Assembly: GCF_025642155.1 (NCBI RefSeq) | Contig: NZ_CP106798.1 | Span: 3,100,001-3,164,000 of the forward strand | Direction of reading: 5' to 3' | Length of the DNA stretch: 64,000 nucleotides | DNA from: Streptomyces sp. HUAS 15-9 | Lineage (GTDB): Bacteria > Actinomycetota > Actinomycetes > Streptomycetales > Streptomycetaceae | In this document: positions 34,759 through 43,334 of the stretch, one piece after another | Position numbering within the stretch: position 1 is the stretch's first letter | Layout of the letters: each line of letters starts with the position of its first letter | The notes under the pieces: model-generated | Told to the model about the DNA's origin: nothing | Database searches by the model: none | Seen by the model: the letters and a program-made list of their open reading frames with translations, nothing else | Program-made: the position numbers and the translations under genes

Positions 34759-36846
34759 TCACCCCACGGCGGTTCCGGCCCTGGTCACCCGCACGTACTG
34801 CTCCCGCACCTCCCGGTACCTCAGCAGCTCCGCGGCCAGTGGATCGAGCACCCTGGCCCGGCCGCAGCCCGCGGCCGCCTCCCGCAATCGCCGCTCCGCC
34901 TCCTGGCCGTACCGCCGTGCGGGCCCGCGCGCCGCCATCCGGCAGCCCCACTCCACGAGCGGCCCGCCGACGATGCCCGCCAGCATCAGCAGCACCGGCA
35001 CCGCGAGGTTCGGCGCCAAGAGCCCGGCGATCTGGCCCACCAGCCACAGCCCGCCGATGACCTGAAGGATCGTCATGGACGCCTGGGCCAGCACGGCCGC
35101 CGGCCACCAGCCCGGCCGCGGCGGTCGCCCCGGCGGCAGGCCGGCCCGCGCCGCCAGGTCGTCCAGCGCCTCGGGCAGGCCCTGGGACCCCCGTACCGCC
35201 GCCTCGCGCACCGCCTGCGCCCAGGGCGCCGGCAGCCCGGCCGAGGCCCGCTCCGACACCGTACGGACCGCCTGCTCGACGCGCTGCCGTGCCGTCGCCT
35301 CCTCGTCGGCCTGCGTACGCAGGGTCAGCTGCCCGGTGGAGGGCTCGCCGCGGCCCTGGTACCAGCGCCACAGCCGGAGCCAGGGCGTGCCACAGGCCCG
35401 GTTGGCGTTGCGCAGCCAGGCACGTTCGGCGGCCTCGCCCGCGGCGGTGGCGCCGACCGCCTCCGCGAGCCGGGCGGAGAACTCGTCCCGCGCCTCCTCG
35501 CTCAGCCCCGTACGGCGCCCGGTGGCGTAGACGGGCAGCAGCCGGTCCGCGGCCGAGTCCAGATCGGCCGCGATACGACGGGCCGCGACCCGGCGCTGCG
35601 ACACGAACTGACCGAGCACCTCCCGCAGTTCGCCGACGCCGTCCCCGGTGAGCGCGGACAGCGCGAGCACGGTCGCGCCCGGTTCGCCGTGCTCCCCCAG
35701 GGCGATCCCGTCCTCGTCGAGCAGCCGCCGCAGGTCGCAGAGGACCTGGGCGGTGGCCTCGCCGGGCAGCCGGTCGATCTGGTTGAGCGCGATGATCATG
35801 ACCTCGGAGTGGCCGGCCATGGGCCGCAGATAGCGCTCGTGGAGCATGGCGTCGGCGTACTTCTCCGGGTCGACGACCCAGATGACGGCGTCGACGAGCT
35901 TCAGGACGCGGTCCACCTGCTCGCGGTGCTGTACGGCCGCCGAGTCGTGATCGGGCAGGTCGACCAGGACGAGCCCGCGCAACTGTGCCTCCGCCTCCGG
36001 GCTCTGCACCGGGCGCCGGCGCAGTCGTCCGGGGATGCCCAGGCGGTCGATGAGGCTCGCCGCGCCGTCACTCCAGCTGCAGGTGATGGGGGCGGCGGTG
36101 GTCGGCCGCCGTACTCCGGTCTCCGAAATGGCCACGCCCGCGAGCGCGTTGAACAGCTGCGATTTGCCGCTGCCGGTGGCGCCCGCGATCGCGACGACGG
36201 TGTGCTCTCCGGAGAGCTTGCGGCGCGCCGCCGCCTCGTCGAGGACCCGGCCCGCCTCGGCGAGGGTCCGGCTGTCGAGGCGGGTACGGGAGAGACCGAC
36301 CAGTTCGCCCAGGGCGTCCAGACGGGAGCGGAGCGGGCCGTCGTACGCCAGGGAGGCCACCGGCTGTGTGCCGGGGTGACGGGTCTCGACGAGGGGCGCC
36401 GGTTCGGTGGCGGCCTCGGTGACACGCCGTGCGATGAGGCCGTCGTCCCAGGCTTCCGGGGTGTCGGTGGCGGGCCGGACGGAGGAGTTGGAGGCGGGCG
36501 GGGCGCCGTGGCCGTCCCCCACGCGCGCGTGCTGCGGCGTGGTCGAGCGATCGGCTTCGGGGGCGTTGTTGGCGCCCGCTGCGGCGGAGGTGGCCTCTTT
36601 GCGGAGGGCGTGGTCGCGTTCCTTGGTGTTCTTGGTGTTGTTGACGTTCCTGGTGTTGGTGGTGGCGTTGGTGCTGTTGGTGGACATGGCGGCCTCGGTG
36701 TCCTCGGTGCTCGATGCCGCGTTCTCGGCGTGACCGGTGTGATTGGTGTGACCGGCGTTCTCGATGCGATCCGTGTGCTCTGCGTGCTCCCTGCGTTCAG
36801 GATGTTCCGGGTGGTCCGTGTGGTCCTGGTCAGTGACGGCGGTCAC
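34759..36846 (-). CDS. dynB: Membrane dynamin-like GTPase DynB
   Basis: A 695-residue dynamin-like protein. GTG 36846 lies four bases past the dynA stop behind AGGAGAGG. Residues 1-110 form an unusual His/Asn/Thr/Glu-rich low-complexity region (HTDHPEHPERREHAEHTD). The GTPase domain, about 160-420, has G1 GATGSGKS, G3 DLPDHDS and G4 NQID. Two adjacent membrane helices at about 580-630 (ASMTILQVIGGLWLVGQIAG and LAVPVLLMLAGIVGGPLVEW) anchor it. The two-gene order with a soluble partner and two C-terminal helices match DynA/DynB, which stabilise FtsZ rings in sporulation septa. The identification rests on architecture and synteny. Confidence 0.8.
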   Translation of the reverse strand: MTAVTDQDHTDHPEHPERREHAEHTDRIENAGHTNHTGHAENAASSTEDTEAAMSTNSTNATTNTRNVNNTKNTKERDHALRKEATSAAAGANNAPEADRSTTPQHARVGDGHGAPPASNSSVRPATDTPEAWDDGLIARRVTEAATEPAPLVETRHPGTQPVASLAYDGPLRSRLDALGELVGLSRTRLDSRTLAEAGRVLDEAAARRKLSGEHTVVAIAGATGSGKSQLFNALAGVAISETGVRRPTTAAPITCSWSDGAASLIDRLGIPGRLRRRPVQSPEAEAQLRGLVLVDLPDHDSAAVQHREQVDRVLKLVDAVIWVVDPEKYADAMLHERYLRPMAGHSEVMIIALNQIDRLPGEATAQVLCDLRRLLDEDGIALGEHGEPGATVLALSALTGDGVGELREVLGQFVSQRRVAARRIAADLDSAADRLLPVYATGRRTGLSEEARDEFSARLAEAVGATAAGEAAERAWLRNANRACGTPWLRLWRWYQGRGEPSTGQLTLRTQADEEATARQRVEQAVRTVSERASAGLPAPWAQAVREAAVRGSQGLPEALDDLAARAGLPPGRPPRPGWWPAAVLAQASMTILQVIGGLWLVGQIAGLLAPNLAVPVLLMLAGIVGGPLVEWGCRMAARGPARRYGQEAERRLREAAAGCGRARVLDPLAAELLRYREVREQYVRVTRAGTAVG

Positions 36847-36849
36847 CGG

Positions 36850-38457
36850 TCACCTCTCCTTCTGCAGTACGGACAGCGCGGCGATGAGTTCGGCCTGTGA
36901 TTCGGCGTGGACGTCAAGGGCGTCCAGCGGGGCGAGGCGGCGCTCGCGTTCGATGTGCATGACCCGGTCCAGATGTTCGTTGAGCAGCCGTCCGGCGCGT
37001 TCGCGCAGCCGCATCGCACCGTGGACGCCGATCCGCTCGGCGAGTCCCTCACCCGCGGTCCGGGCCCGGTGTGCGCCCAGCAGCGCGGTGGCGGCCAGGG
37101 CGGCGACGATCTCGGTCTCGGGCGCGAGGCTCCGTTCGATCTTGCGGACCTCGTCCTCGGCGTACTCCTCGAGTTCGCGCCGCCAGCGCCGTACGGCCAG
37201 GCCGATGCGGTGCTCGGCGCTCTCCAGGGACGGGTCCCGCTCCACGAGCCCGGGCGCGTCCGCGGCCGGCTCCCGCCGCCAGGACTGGTCGACGCGCTCG
37301 TCGGCGGCGGTGACGGCGCACAGGAGCAACGCCGCCAGGCTCTCCAGCAGGGCGTCGAGCAGCTCGCTCGCGGTGCAGTCGAGGGGAAAGGCGCGCCAGC
37401 GCTTCAGGGCGCCCCCGGCGAGTACGGCACCGGACTGCAACCGCCCCCGCACGCGCGTGTGCTCGCTGTCGTAGGCCGCGTCGACGGCGGAGGTGAGGCG
37501 CAGCGCGGCCGCGTACTGGGCGGCGGTGGCGCTGGCCAGCTCGGGCAGCCGGGCCTTCAGCGACTCGAGGACCCCGTACGCCGTACGCGCCAGGGCGTGT
37601 TGCCGGGCGCCGGGATCCTGTGCCATCTGGACGAGCCAGGTCCGCAGCGGGGCCACGGCGGTGGCCGGCAGCAGTCCGCCGCCCCAGGCCGATTCGGGCA
37701 GCTCAGGCACGGTGAACCGGGGTACGTGGCCGAGACCGGCCTTGGTGAGCAGGGCACCGTACTGGCGGGAGACCTCGGCGACGACCTGGTGCGGCACCCG
37801 GTCCAGGACGGTCACCAAGGTGACGTCGTACTCCTTGGCGGTGCGCAGCAGATGCCAGGGCACGGCGTCGGCGTACCGGGCGGCCGTGGTCACCATGACC
37901 CAGATGTCGGCGGCGCAGATCAGTTCGGCGGCGAGGACGCGGTTCTCGGCGACGAGGGAGTCGACGTCGGGCGCGTCGAGCAGGGCGAGCCCGGCCGGGA
38001 GGCTGTCGGCGGTTTCGATCCGCAGCACCCGCGCGGGGTCCTCACCCGGGAGGAGCAGGTCGTCCCCCGGTTCCTGCTGGGGCACCCACACGCGCGTGAG
38101 GTCGGGCAGCACCCGCATGCCGCTGAACCAGTGATGGTCCTCCGGATGGCACACCAGTACAGGTGTCCGGGTCGTCGGCCGCAGCACACCCGCCTCGCTG
38201 ACCCGCCGCCCCACGAGGGAGTTGACGAGGGTCGACTTGCCGGCCCCCGTGGATCCGCCGACAACGGCCAGCAAGGGCGCTTCGGGTTCTCTCAATCGGG
38301 GCACCAAATAGTCGTCGAGCTGTGCGAGCAGTTCGTCGCGGTTGGCACGCGCGCGTGGGGCCCCCGCCAGAGGCAGCGGGAAGCGTGCGGCGGCGACACG
38401 GTCGCGCAGGGCGGAGAGTGTGTCGAGCAGCTGAGGCCGTACGTCCAAGGTCACCAC
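36850..38457 (-). CDS. dynA: Dynamin-like GTPase DynA
   Basis: A 535-residue GTPase. I chose GTG 38457 ([20 protein letters not shown]), since that sequence is the family start; ATG 38496 would add 13 residues. No strong ribosome site is visible for either. The GTPase region has G1 [10 protein letters not shown], the switch [17 protein letters not shown]3 LLDAPDVDS and G4-like VLDRVP. The rest is helical with no membrane span. It overlaps the ribosome site of dynB and forms an operon with it. DynA is the soluble partner recruited to sporulation septa by DynB and SsgB. The gene call is firm, the symbol by inference. Confidence 0.8.
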   Translation of the reverse strand: MVTLDVRPQLLDTLSALRDRVAAARFPLPLAGAPRARANRDELLAQLDDYLVPRLREPEAPLLAVVGGSTGAGKSTLVNSLVGRRVSEAGVLRPTTRTPVLVCHPEDHHWFSGMRVLPDLTRVWVPQQEPGDDLLLPGEDPARVLRIETADSLPAGLALLDAPDVDSLVAENRVLAAELICAADIWVMVTTAARYADAVPWHLLRTAKEYDVTLVTVLDRVPHQVVAEVSRQYGALLTKAGLGHVPRFTVPELPESAWGGGLLPATAVAPLRTWLVQMAQDPGARQHALARTAYGVLESLKARLPELASATAAQYAAALRLTSAVDAAYDSEHTRVRGRLQSGAVLAGGALKRWRAFPLDCTASELLDALLESLAALLLCAVTAADERVDQSWRREPAADAPGLVERDPSLESAEHRIGLAVRRWRRELEEYAEDEVRKIERSLAPETEIVAALAATALLGAHRARTAGEGLAERIGVHGAMRLRERAGRLLNEHLDRVMHIERERRLAPLDALDVHAESQAELIAALSVLQKER

Positions 38458-38777
38458 ATGCGAAGAATGCCCAATTTTGGGGGAATTCTGAAGCATATAG
38501 ACATGTCTGCGCGCCGACGGGACACATCGGACGGAAGGGATGACCGGGACGCGGGCACAGTCCAGGCATAACGAGTGCACAACACCCGGTGCGCGAGACG
38601 CCAAAAGCGGTGCACGATTCGTACCTGCCTGCGATTATCAGGACCGCTTCACCGAACCTCCACATTGAGCCACGGAGGCGAAGCAACAGGGACAGGGATC
38701 CAGGAGCTCTATCCTTGTCCCCGGCAACGTCACGGATCAGCCCGCACCCGGGCAGCACGTACGAGGCCACCACACCG
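38458..38777. other. 320-base gap between dynA and tRNA-Arg
   Basis: This region must hold the dynAB promoter (leftward) and the tRNA promoter (rightward). The part next to dynA, 38468-38505, is unusually AT-rich (AATTTTGGGGGAATTCTG and ATATAGACATG), as expected for a developmental promoter. I see no additional gene. I cannot assign regulator boxes with confidence. Confidence 0.5.
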
Positions 38778-38850
38778 GCCCCCGTAGCTCAGTGGATAGA
38801 GCAGGCGCCTTCTAAGCGCTTGGCCGCAGGTTCGAGTCCTGCCGGGGGCG
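38778..38850 (+). tRNA. tRNA-Arg (anticodon UCU)
   Basis: A full cloverleaf is readable over 73 bases. The acceptor GCCCCCG pairs with CGGGGGC, followed by discriminator G. The D arm is GCTC/GAGC. The anticodon stem GGCGC/GCGCT encloses loop CTTCTAA with anticodon TCT, reading AGA. The T arm GCAGG/CCTGC encloses TTCGAGT. The 3' CCA is not encoded. AGA is very rare in Streptomyces. The 3' half of tRNA genes is a common integration site, and the DNA that follows is decayed. Confidence 0.95.
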
Positions 38851-39128
38851 CCGACCCGCGATCGGCCCTGTCTGGACGTTACCGCAGGTCAGGAGCGCGC
38901 TTCCGTGCTGGTAGAGCGACAGGTCGTGTGCGCCTCGTAGGGCGCGCACACCGCATGCCCCACCGGTCATGGTCGGGATGTTCGACGAGCCATCGAAGCG
39001 CGGCCCGGATCACCTCAACCTGGTAGCCATGGCAGGCGATCGGCGTCCTCGATCTGCCGCCGCCCGAACCGTGCCTGAGGGATGGACAGTGGGCATCCTC
39101 AGCCACGCGCCCCGGACCTGTCTCCCGG

Positions 39129-39455
39129 CTACTGCCAGGCGCGGACCAGATCTTCAGGCCCCCAGTGGGCCGCGAGAGGCAGATCGTCGGCCACCCCGCT
39201 GCGGGACACCGCAACCAGCGGGGTGTCCGGCCCGGCGCCGGGCACCGCGAGCACATCCCGAACCTGGGCGTCGTATTCACGTCGACCGAACGGCTGGGAC
39301 TCCATCCACTTGATGGTGCCGATGAAGTGCACCGTGCCCGCCACGGGTTCACGGTCGGCGCCGACCAGGTCGATCTCGGGGTTGTTCTGCCGGTTCCACC
39401 AACCGCCGACCGCCTCCGTCTCCGGCCACCGCTCTCTCGCCGTGGGCGGGCTCGC
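39129..39455 (-). pseudogene. Remnant of an ATP-binding DUF234-type protein (C-terminal end)
   Basis: The minus-strand frame is open for 109 codons between an in-frame TGA at 39456-39458 and the TAG at 39129. It encodes WWNRQNNPEIDLVGADRE, then GTVHFIGTIKWMESQPFGRR, then DTPLVAVSRSGVADDLPLA. This is the C-terminal PD-(D/E)XK-like DUF234 domain of archaeal/actinobacterial AAA-type ATPases (normally 450-480 residues). The ATPase part is missing and no start codon with ribosome site precedes it. It is therefore a truncated leftover and not a functional gene. Confidence 0.65.
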
Positions 39456-39551
39456 TCAATGGGGTTGCCAGTCCTGGATGGCGAGAACGGCCGAGAAGAA
39501 GGCCGAACGCATGTGATCGTTTCACGGTACTTGCACGGTGTGCAGCACAGA

Positions 39552-39568
39552 CTCGAACACTGTTCAAG
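39552..39568 (+). promoter_or_regulatory. Operator-like palindrome upstream of the second tetR gene
   Basis: CTCGAACA-C-TGTTCAAG is a 17-base dyad with one mismatch, ending 21 bases before the tetR ATG. GAACA/TGTTC dyads are typical TetR sites, so autoregulation is likely. I did not find a second copy elsewhere near the dehydrogenase gene. Confidence 0.55.
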
Positions 39569-39589
39569 TCCGTCGGCTACGCTGACTCC

Positions 39590-40306
39590 ATGCCGCGGGA
39601 AACCTTGAATCGCGATCAAATCGTCGAAGTCGCGATCGAGCTCCTCGACGGCGCGGGAATCGAGGGCCTGAGCATGCGGCGCCTCGGCAAGCGGCTGGAC
39701 TCGGCCGCTACGGCCATGTACTGGCACGTCGGCAGCAAGGAGAACCTGGTCGTGCTCGCCGCCGACCGGGTCTGGGGTGAGATCGAGCTGCTCGACCCCG
39801 TCGAGACCGGCTGGCGGACGGCCGCACGCGCGCTGGTCCAGGACACGTACGCGATGGTCAAGCGCCACCCCTGGCTGATACCGGCGATCAGCACGTACGT
39901 CGTGCACGGCCCCGGGATGGCCCGCTTCCAGAACCACTCGTACGCCGTCTACGAGGCGGCCGGGTTCAGGGGACGCGACCTCGACTGGGCCGTGAACACC
40001 GCATTCACCTTCGTGGCGGGCTTCGCTCTGTTCGACGCCGCCCAGGCCGCCGCGGCCAGGGCCATGGCCGCGGCCCCCGACCTCGCGGTACGGGCGGACG
40101 AGATCGCCGCCCGGTATCCCCGGCTGCGCGAGCGCACGGAGGCGCTGCGCGGGATCGACGCCGCCGAACTGATCGGCCAGAGCTTCGCCTTCGGCCTCGA
40201 CACCGTCCTCGACGGCCTGGAGGCCCGGCTGCGCGGCGAGGGCAGCACGGCCGGGGTCCCTTCGATCGCCGGCACCTCCAACGCCGTACCCGGTTTGCTG
40301 CACTGA
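39590..40306 (+). CDS. TetR-family regulator with TetR_C (tetracycline-repressor-like) domain
   Basis: A 238-residue regulator starting at ATG. The DNA-binding domain is RETLNRDQIVEVAIELLDG with the recognition helix SAATAMYWHVGSKENLVVLA; the AMYWHV signature is specific to the TetR_C subgroup. The C-terminal domain from about 75 includes WRTAARALVQDTYAMVKRHPW and a tail of Gly/Ser/Ala residues. Only 52 bases separate it from a 2-hydroxyacid dehydrogenase gene, so the two may form an operon. The ligand is unknown. Confidence 0.9.
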   Translation: MPRETLNRDQIVEVAIELLDGAGIEGLSMRRLGKRLDSAATAMYWHVGSKENLVVLAADRVWGEIELLDPVETGWRTAARALVQDTYAMVKRHPWLIPAISTYVVHGPGMARFQNHSYAVYEAAGFRGRDLDWAVNTAFTFVAGFALFDAAQAAAARAMAAAPDLAVRADEIAARYPRLRERTEALRGIDAAELIGQSFAFGLDTVLDGLEARLRGEGSTAGVPSIAGTSNAVPGLLH

Positions 40307-40358
40307 TCGCCACGCAGGGCCCGCCGGGTACAGTCGCCGGCGAGGAGGGTGAGGCGAC

Positions 40359-41318
40359 GTGCGACTTCGCTGTGCGGTGCTGGACGACTTCCAGGGTGTG
40401 GCCATCGGGTCGGCCGACTGGTCGGTACTTGAGGGGGAAGTGGAGGTCGTCTCGCTGCGCGAGCACATCGTCGATGAGGACGGCCTCGCGGCACAGCTCT
40501 CCGACTTCGACATCGTGGTCACCCTGCGCGAGCGCGTGCCGTTCCCGGGCTCGCTCATCACCCGGCTGCCCCGGCTGCGGCTGCTCGTCGCCTCCGGGAT
40601 GCGCAACAGCGTCATCGACTACGCCGCCGCCGAGGCGCACGGCGTCACGGTGTGCGGCACGACGAGTTCCTCGACCCCGCCCGTCGAACTGACCTGGGCG
40701 CTGCTGCTCGGGCTCGCCCGCGGCATCGTCGAGGAGAGCAACTCGCTTCGCTCGGGCGGCCCTTGGCAGTCCACCGTCGGTGCCGACCTGCACGGTCGGC
40801 GGCTCGGGCTGCTCGGGCTCGGCAAGATCGGCAGCAAGGTGGCACAGGTCGGGCTCGCCTTCGGCATGCGGGTCAGCGCCTGGAGCCAGAACCTCACAGA
40901 GGAGCGCGCCGACGAGGTGGGCGTCGACCTGGCCCCCTCACTGGAGGACCTCCTGGCCACCAGCGACTTCGTCTCCGTCCATCTGGCCCTCGGCGACCGC
41001 ACCCGCGGTCTGCTGGGTCCGGCCGAACTCGCCCTGCTGAAGCCGACCGCCTACCTGGTCAACACCTCTCGCTCGGCGATCGTCGACCAGGACGCGCTGC
41101 TGGCCGCGCTCAACTCGGGCCGTATCGCCGGCGCCGCCGTCGACGTCTTCGACATCGAGCCCCTGCCCGCCGACCACCCGATGCGCACCGCGCCCCGCCT
41201 CCTGGCCACTCCCCACCTCGGCTATGTCTCGAGGGACAACTACGCCGCCTACTACGGCCAGGCGGTCGAGAACATCCGCGCGTACCTGGCGGGTTCGCCG
41301 GTACGACGGCTGCCCTGA
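40359..41318 (+). CDS. D-isomer-specific 2-hydroxyacid dehydrogenase
   Basis: A 319-residue NAD(P)-dependent oxidoreductase starting at GTG behind GAGGGTGAGG. The catalytic domain is split around the Rossmann domain, as in the family. The nucleotide motif is GLLGLGKIGSKVA, followed by LLKPTAYLVNTSRSAIVDQD with the catalytic-Arg segment, the Glu in DIEPLPADHP and the catalytic His in TPHLGYVS. The substrate could be a 2-hydroxy acid or 3-phosphoglycerate-like compound; the sequence does not decide. It probably shares a transcript with the upstream TetR gene and ends seven bases before the convergent VKOR gene. Confidence 0.92.
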   Translation: MRLRCAVLDDFQGVAIGSADWSVLEGEVEVVSLREHIVDEDGLAAQLSDFDIVVTLRERVPFPGSLITRLPRLRLLVASGMRNSVIDYAAAEAHGVTVCGTTSSSTPPVELTWALLLGLARGIVEESNSLRSGGPWQSTVGADLHGRRLGLLGLGKIGSKVAQVGLAFGMRVSAWSQNLTEERADEVGVDLAPSLEDLLATSDFVSVHLALGDRTRGLLGPAELALLKPTAYLVNTSRSAIVDQDALLAALNSGRIAGAAVDVFDIEPLPADHPMRTAPRLLATPHLGYVSRDNYAAYYGQAVENIRAYLAGSPVRRLP

Positions 41319-41325
41319 GCCGGGG

Positions 41326-41910
41326 TCAGCTCGTCCAGAAGTCCCACCAGCGGGTGAGGATCAGCATGCCGACGATGCCGATGTGCAGCAGCGGCAGCAC
41401 CCAGGTGAACTCGGCGAGGAATGCCTTCAACGCCTCCGGTGCGGGCAGGAAGCCGTTGAGCACGTTGAAGGACGTCACGTACCAGAACATGATGATCGTG
41501 GCGACCCAGGCCAGACAGCACCACAGGCACAGCGCGTTGATCCGGTACAGCGACTCGAACTGCAGCCACGACACGAAACCGATGCCGAACAGGCACCCGG
41601 CCTCGAAGGTCAGCCAGTACCAGCCGGGGAACGCGGCCCCGGCCAGCAGGCTCATGCCGACACAGATCACGATGCCGTAGGCCACCAGGCCCAGCATCGG
41701 GTTGGGGAAGCCGAAGGCCGCGGCCTGGTCGCTCTTCATCACATTGCCGCAGGCGACCACCGGGTTCAGGCTGCACCCCGGGACGAAGGCCGGGTTCTCC
41801 AGCAGTTTGAACTTGTCGATGGTGATGATCCAGGAGGCCAGCAGCCCGGCCGCCCCCGTGAGCACCAGCATCAGCGCGAAGGCGCGGCCGGTGCCCGCCG
41901 TCCGCCGCAT
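41326..41910 (-). CDS. Vitamin K epoxide reductase (VKOR) family membrane protein
   Basis: A 194-residue membrane oxidoreductase with five predicted helices. The loop cysteines are in PGCSLNPVVACGNVM. The active CxxC is CLWC, just after the conserved FESLYRINAL. In actinobacteria, VKOR replaces DsbB and reoxidises a DsbA-like thiol oxidase outside the membrane, passing electrons to menaquinone. No DsbA-like partner gene or fused thioredoxin is next to it. The start overlaps the upstream small gene's stop, so the two are co-translated. Confidence 0.93.
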   Translation of the reverse strand: MRRTAGTGRAFALMLVLTGAAGLLASWIITIDKFKLLENPAFVPGCSLNPVVACGNVMKSDQAAAFGFPNPMLGLVAYGIVICVGMSLLAGAAFPGWYWLTFEAGCLFGIGFVSWLQFESLYRINALCLWCCLAWVATIIMFWYVTSFNVLNGFLPAPEALKAFLAEFTWVLPLLHIGIVGMLILTRWWDFWTS

Positions 41911-42410
41911 CAGCCGCGCAGGCTGCGGGCCGGCAGGAGGACGTGCGCGGCGGCGTTCAGGGTCTCCTCGGCGCCCGCGAACGCGATCAGCGCCTCCGGG
42001 GCGACCGGCTCACCGGGACGGGCCCCGGGCCACGGGCGGGTGGTGAACACGAGGTGGGCGTGGCCGCGTCGGGCCACCGCCGCGAGCCACTCCGGCGGCG
42101 CTGCGCACTGGGCCCTGAACTGCGGCGTGGTGAGCACGGCCTGACCGGCCTCGACGAGCAGGGTCACCGGCAGGCCGGACTTCTCGGCGGCGTCGACCAG
42201 GTCCCCGTCGGCCCGCAGGCCGTTGAGCGCCAGCAGCCGCTCGATCGCCGCCGCGGTCGCCGCCGGGCCGCCCTGTGCGTCCCCGAGGGAGTAGGCCAGC
42301 AGGTACGGCATGTCGGTTCCGTCGGGGCCCGGTCCGCTCCAGGGGAGTACGACGAGGGTGCCGACGTCGGCGACGCGGAAGGGGCGCGTTGCGCTTGAGG
42401 TTGAGGTCAC
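41910..42410 (-). CDS. Small conserved streptomycete protein (DUF5949-like) upstream of VKOR
   Basis: A 166-residue soluble protein with no signal peptide or cysteine pair. It starts MTSTSSATRPFRVADVGTLV, then LVVLPWSGPGPDGTDMPYLL and an Ala-rich helical middle, ending ALIAFAGAEETLNAAAHVLL. The start resembles the DUF5949 group from memory; I cannot confirm this. It lacks catalytic motifs. Overlap with the VKOR gene suggests a link to disulfide metabolism or just co-expression. Confidence 0.7.
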   Translation of the reverse strand: MTSTSSATRPFRVADVGTLVVLPWSGPGPDGTDMPYLLAYSLGDAQGGPAATAAAIERLLALNGLRADGDLVDAAEKSGLPVTLLVEAGQAVLTTPQFRAQCAAPPEWLAAVARRGHAHLVFTTRPWPGARPGEPVAPEALIAFAGAEETLNAAAHVLLPARSLRG

Positions 42411-42492
42411 CGCGCGACCTTATCCACGGGTCGGCGGGCGGCCCGGCGCGTCATCACCCGACCGGCGGATACCGCTGGGGGCCTCCACACGA

Positions 42493-42523
42493 ACGAGGGA
42501 CGTCGCCTCTTGACGTCCCTCGT
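42493..42523 (+). terminator. Hairpin with T-rich tail between the VKOR operon and the surface cluster
   Basis: ACGAGGGACGT (42493-42503) pairs perfectly with ACGTCCCTCGT (42513-42523) around a nine-base loop, followed by CTTTTCT on the plus strand. On the minus strand it lies about 70 bases after the small secreted protein gene and can end that transcript before the DUF5949-like gene. A run of GTCCCTCGA-type repeats follows at 42532-42580. Confidence 0.6.
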
Positions 42524-42590
42524 CTTTTCTCCAACGTCCGTCAACGTCCCTCGACATCCCTCGACGCCCCTCGAACGTCCCACGTGCGGG

Positions 42591-42881
42591 TCAGCTCTGC
42601 AGCGGCAGACCGCCCAGCAGCGGGCTGTGCTGGTTGAGGGCACCGGTCACACCCTTCACCGCGTTGAGCGCAGAGCCTTTGTTCTCGCTGTCGAGGGCGT
42701 CCGACTGATGCTGCAGCGGCATCACGTCGTTCAGCTCGAGCGGACCCTTGGTGAGCGTGTTCACGCCGCCGTTGAGGCTGGTGGGCGTGAGGTCGGCGGT
42801 GCTGTGGGCGAACGCGGGCGCAGCGGCGCCGGTGAGGGCCAGGGAACCGGCAACGACAGCGGCAGCCTTCAGGGACTTCAT
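42591..42881 (-). CDS. Small secreted protein next to the chaplin cluster
   Basis: A 96-residue secreted protein starting at ATG 42881 behind GAGAAAGGAACAC. The signal peptide is KSLKAAAVVAGSLALTGAAA with an AFA cleavage site near residue 25. The mature 70 residues are acidic to neutral with no cysteine: LTPTSLNGGVNTLTKGPLEL, then LNAVKGVTGALNQHSPLLGG. It lacks the chaplin domain and the rodlin pattern. It is read in the same direction as the chaplins and sits 213 bases from the first. A role in the aerial coat is suggested by position only. Confidence 0.8.
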   Translation of the reverse strand: MKSLKAAAVVAGSLALTGAAAPAFAHSTADLTPTSLNGGVNTLTKGPLELNDVMPLQHQSDALDSENKGSALNAVKGVTGALNQHSPLLGGLPLQS

Positions 42882-43094
42882 CGTGTTCCTTTCTCGGCGA
42901 CTCAAGTCACCTCGGGTGAGTCCGACGCCGTGTGCAACGAGTTCCGGGCGGGGCGGAAACCCCGTACCCGGAAGGGATACGAAATCTCCGCCGGAGTACG
43001 GCCGTCGGCGCCCCGGTGCGGGCAGACGCAAGCCGACCGCCCTCCCGCGGGGAAACCGCGGACGGACGGCCGGCCGAAGGGGTGTGCTGCGACG

Positions 43095-43334
43095 TCAGCC
43101 GTTGGTGCAGGCGTTGCCGAACGAAGGGTTCAGCAGGGCGACCACGTCAACGGTGTTGCCGCAGACGTTGACCGGCACGTGGACCGGAACCTGGACGACA
43201 TTGCCCGACAGCACGCCCGGCGAGTTGCTGGCGGTGCCTTGCGCGCCACTGTCGGCAGCGGCGATGCCAGCACCGCCGGCAACGGCAGCGGCAGCGGCGG
43301 TGGTCAGAACCAGGCCCTTCGCGATACGCGACAT
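43095..43334 (-). CDS. Short chaplin
   Basis: A 79-residue secreted amyloid-forming surfactant protein, ATG 43334 behind AAGGAG. The signal peptide (SRIAKGLVLTTAAAAAVAGG) is cleaved near AAADSG. The single chaplin domain has the canonical NSPGVLSGNVVQVPVHVPVN, then VCGNTVDVVALLNPSFGNACTNG with the two cysteines that form a disulfide. Short chaplins of this kind (ChpD-H) assemble the hydrophobic sheath of aerial hyphae and spores. I cannot choose between the paralogue letters. Transcription of such genes normally needs the Bld cascade. Confidence 0.93.
   Translation of the reverse strand: MSRIAKGLVLTTAAAAAVAGGAGIAAADSGAQGTASNSPGVLSGNVVQVPVHVPVNVCGNTVDVVALLNPSFGNACTNG

Larger units (their letters stand above)
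38851..39589. other. 739-base stretch without an intact gene, downstream of tRNA-Arg
   Basis: The region holds one recognisable gene remnant (39129-39455, minus strand) and otherwise only short frames with no family features. I looked for a second copy of the tRNA 3' end as an att site and did not find one in the window. It looks like a scar of gene loss or of old insertion at the tRNA. The last 40 bases carry the tetR operator. Confidence 0.6.

Noticed and set aside
38778..39589. Intact integrative element at tRNA-Arg
   Set aside because: No integrase, excisionase, replication gene or duplicate of the tRNA 3' end is visible in the window.
38879..40615. Minus-strand frame of 578 codons spanning the tRNA-adjacent gap and tetR
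   Set aside because: It is antisense to the second tetR gene and out of frame with the DUF234 remnant, which shows the true coding frame in the gap.
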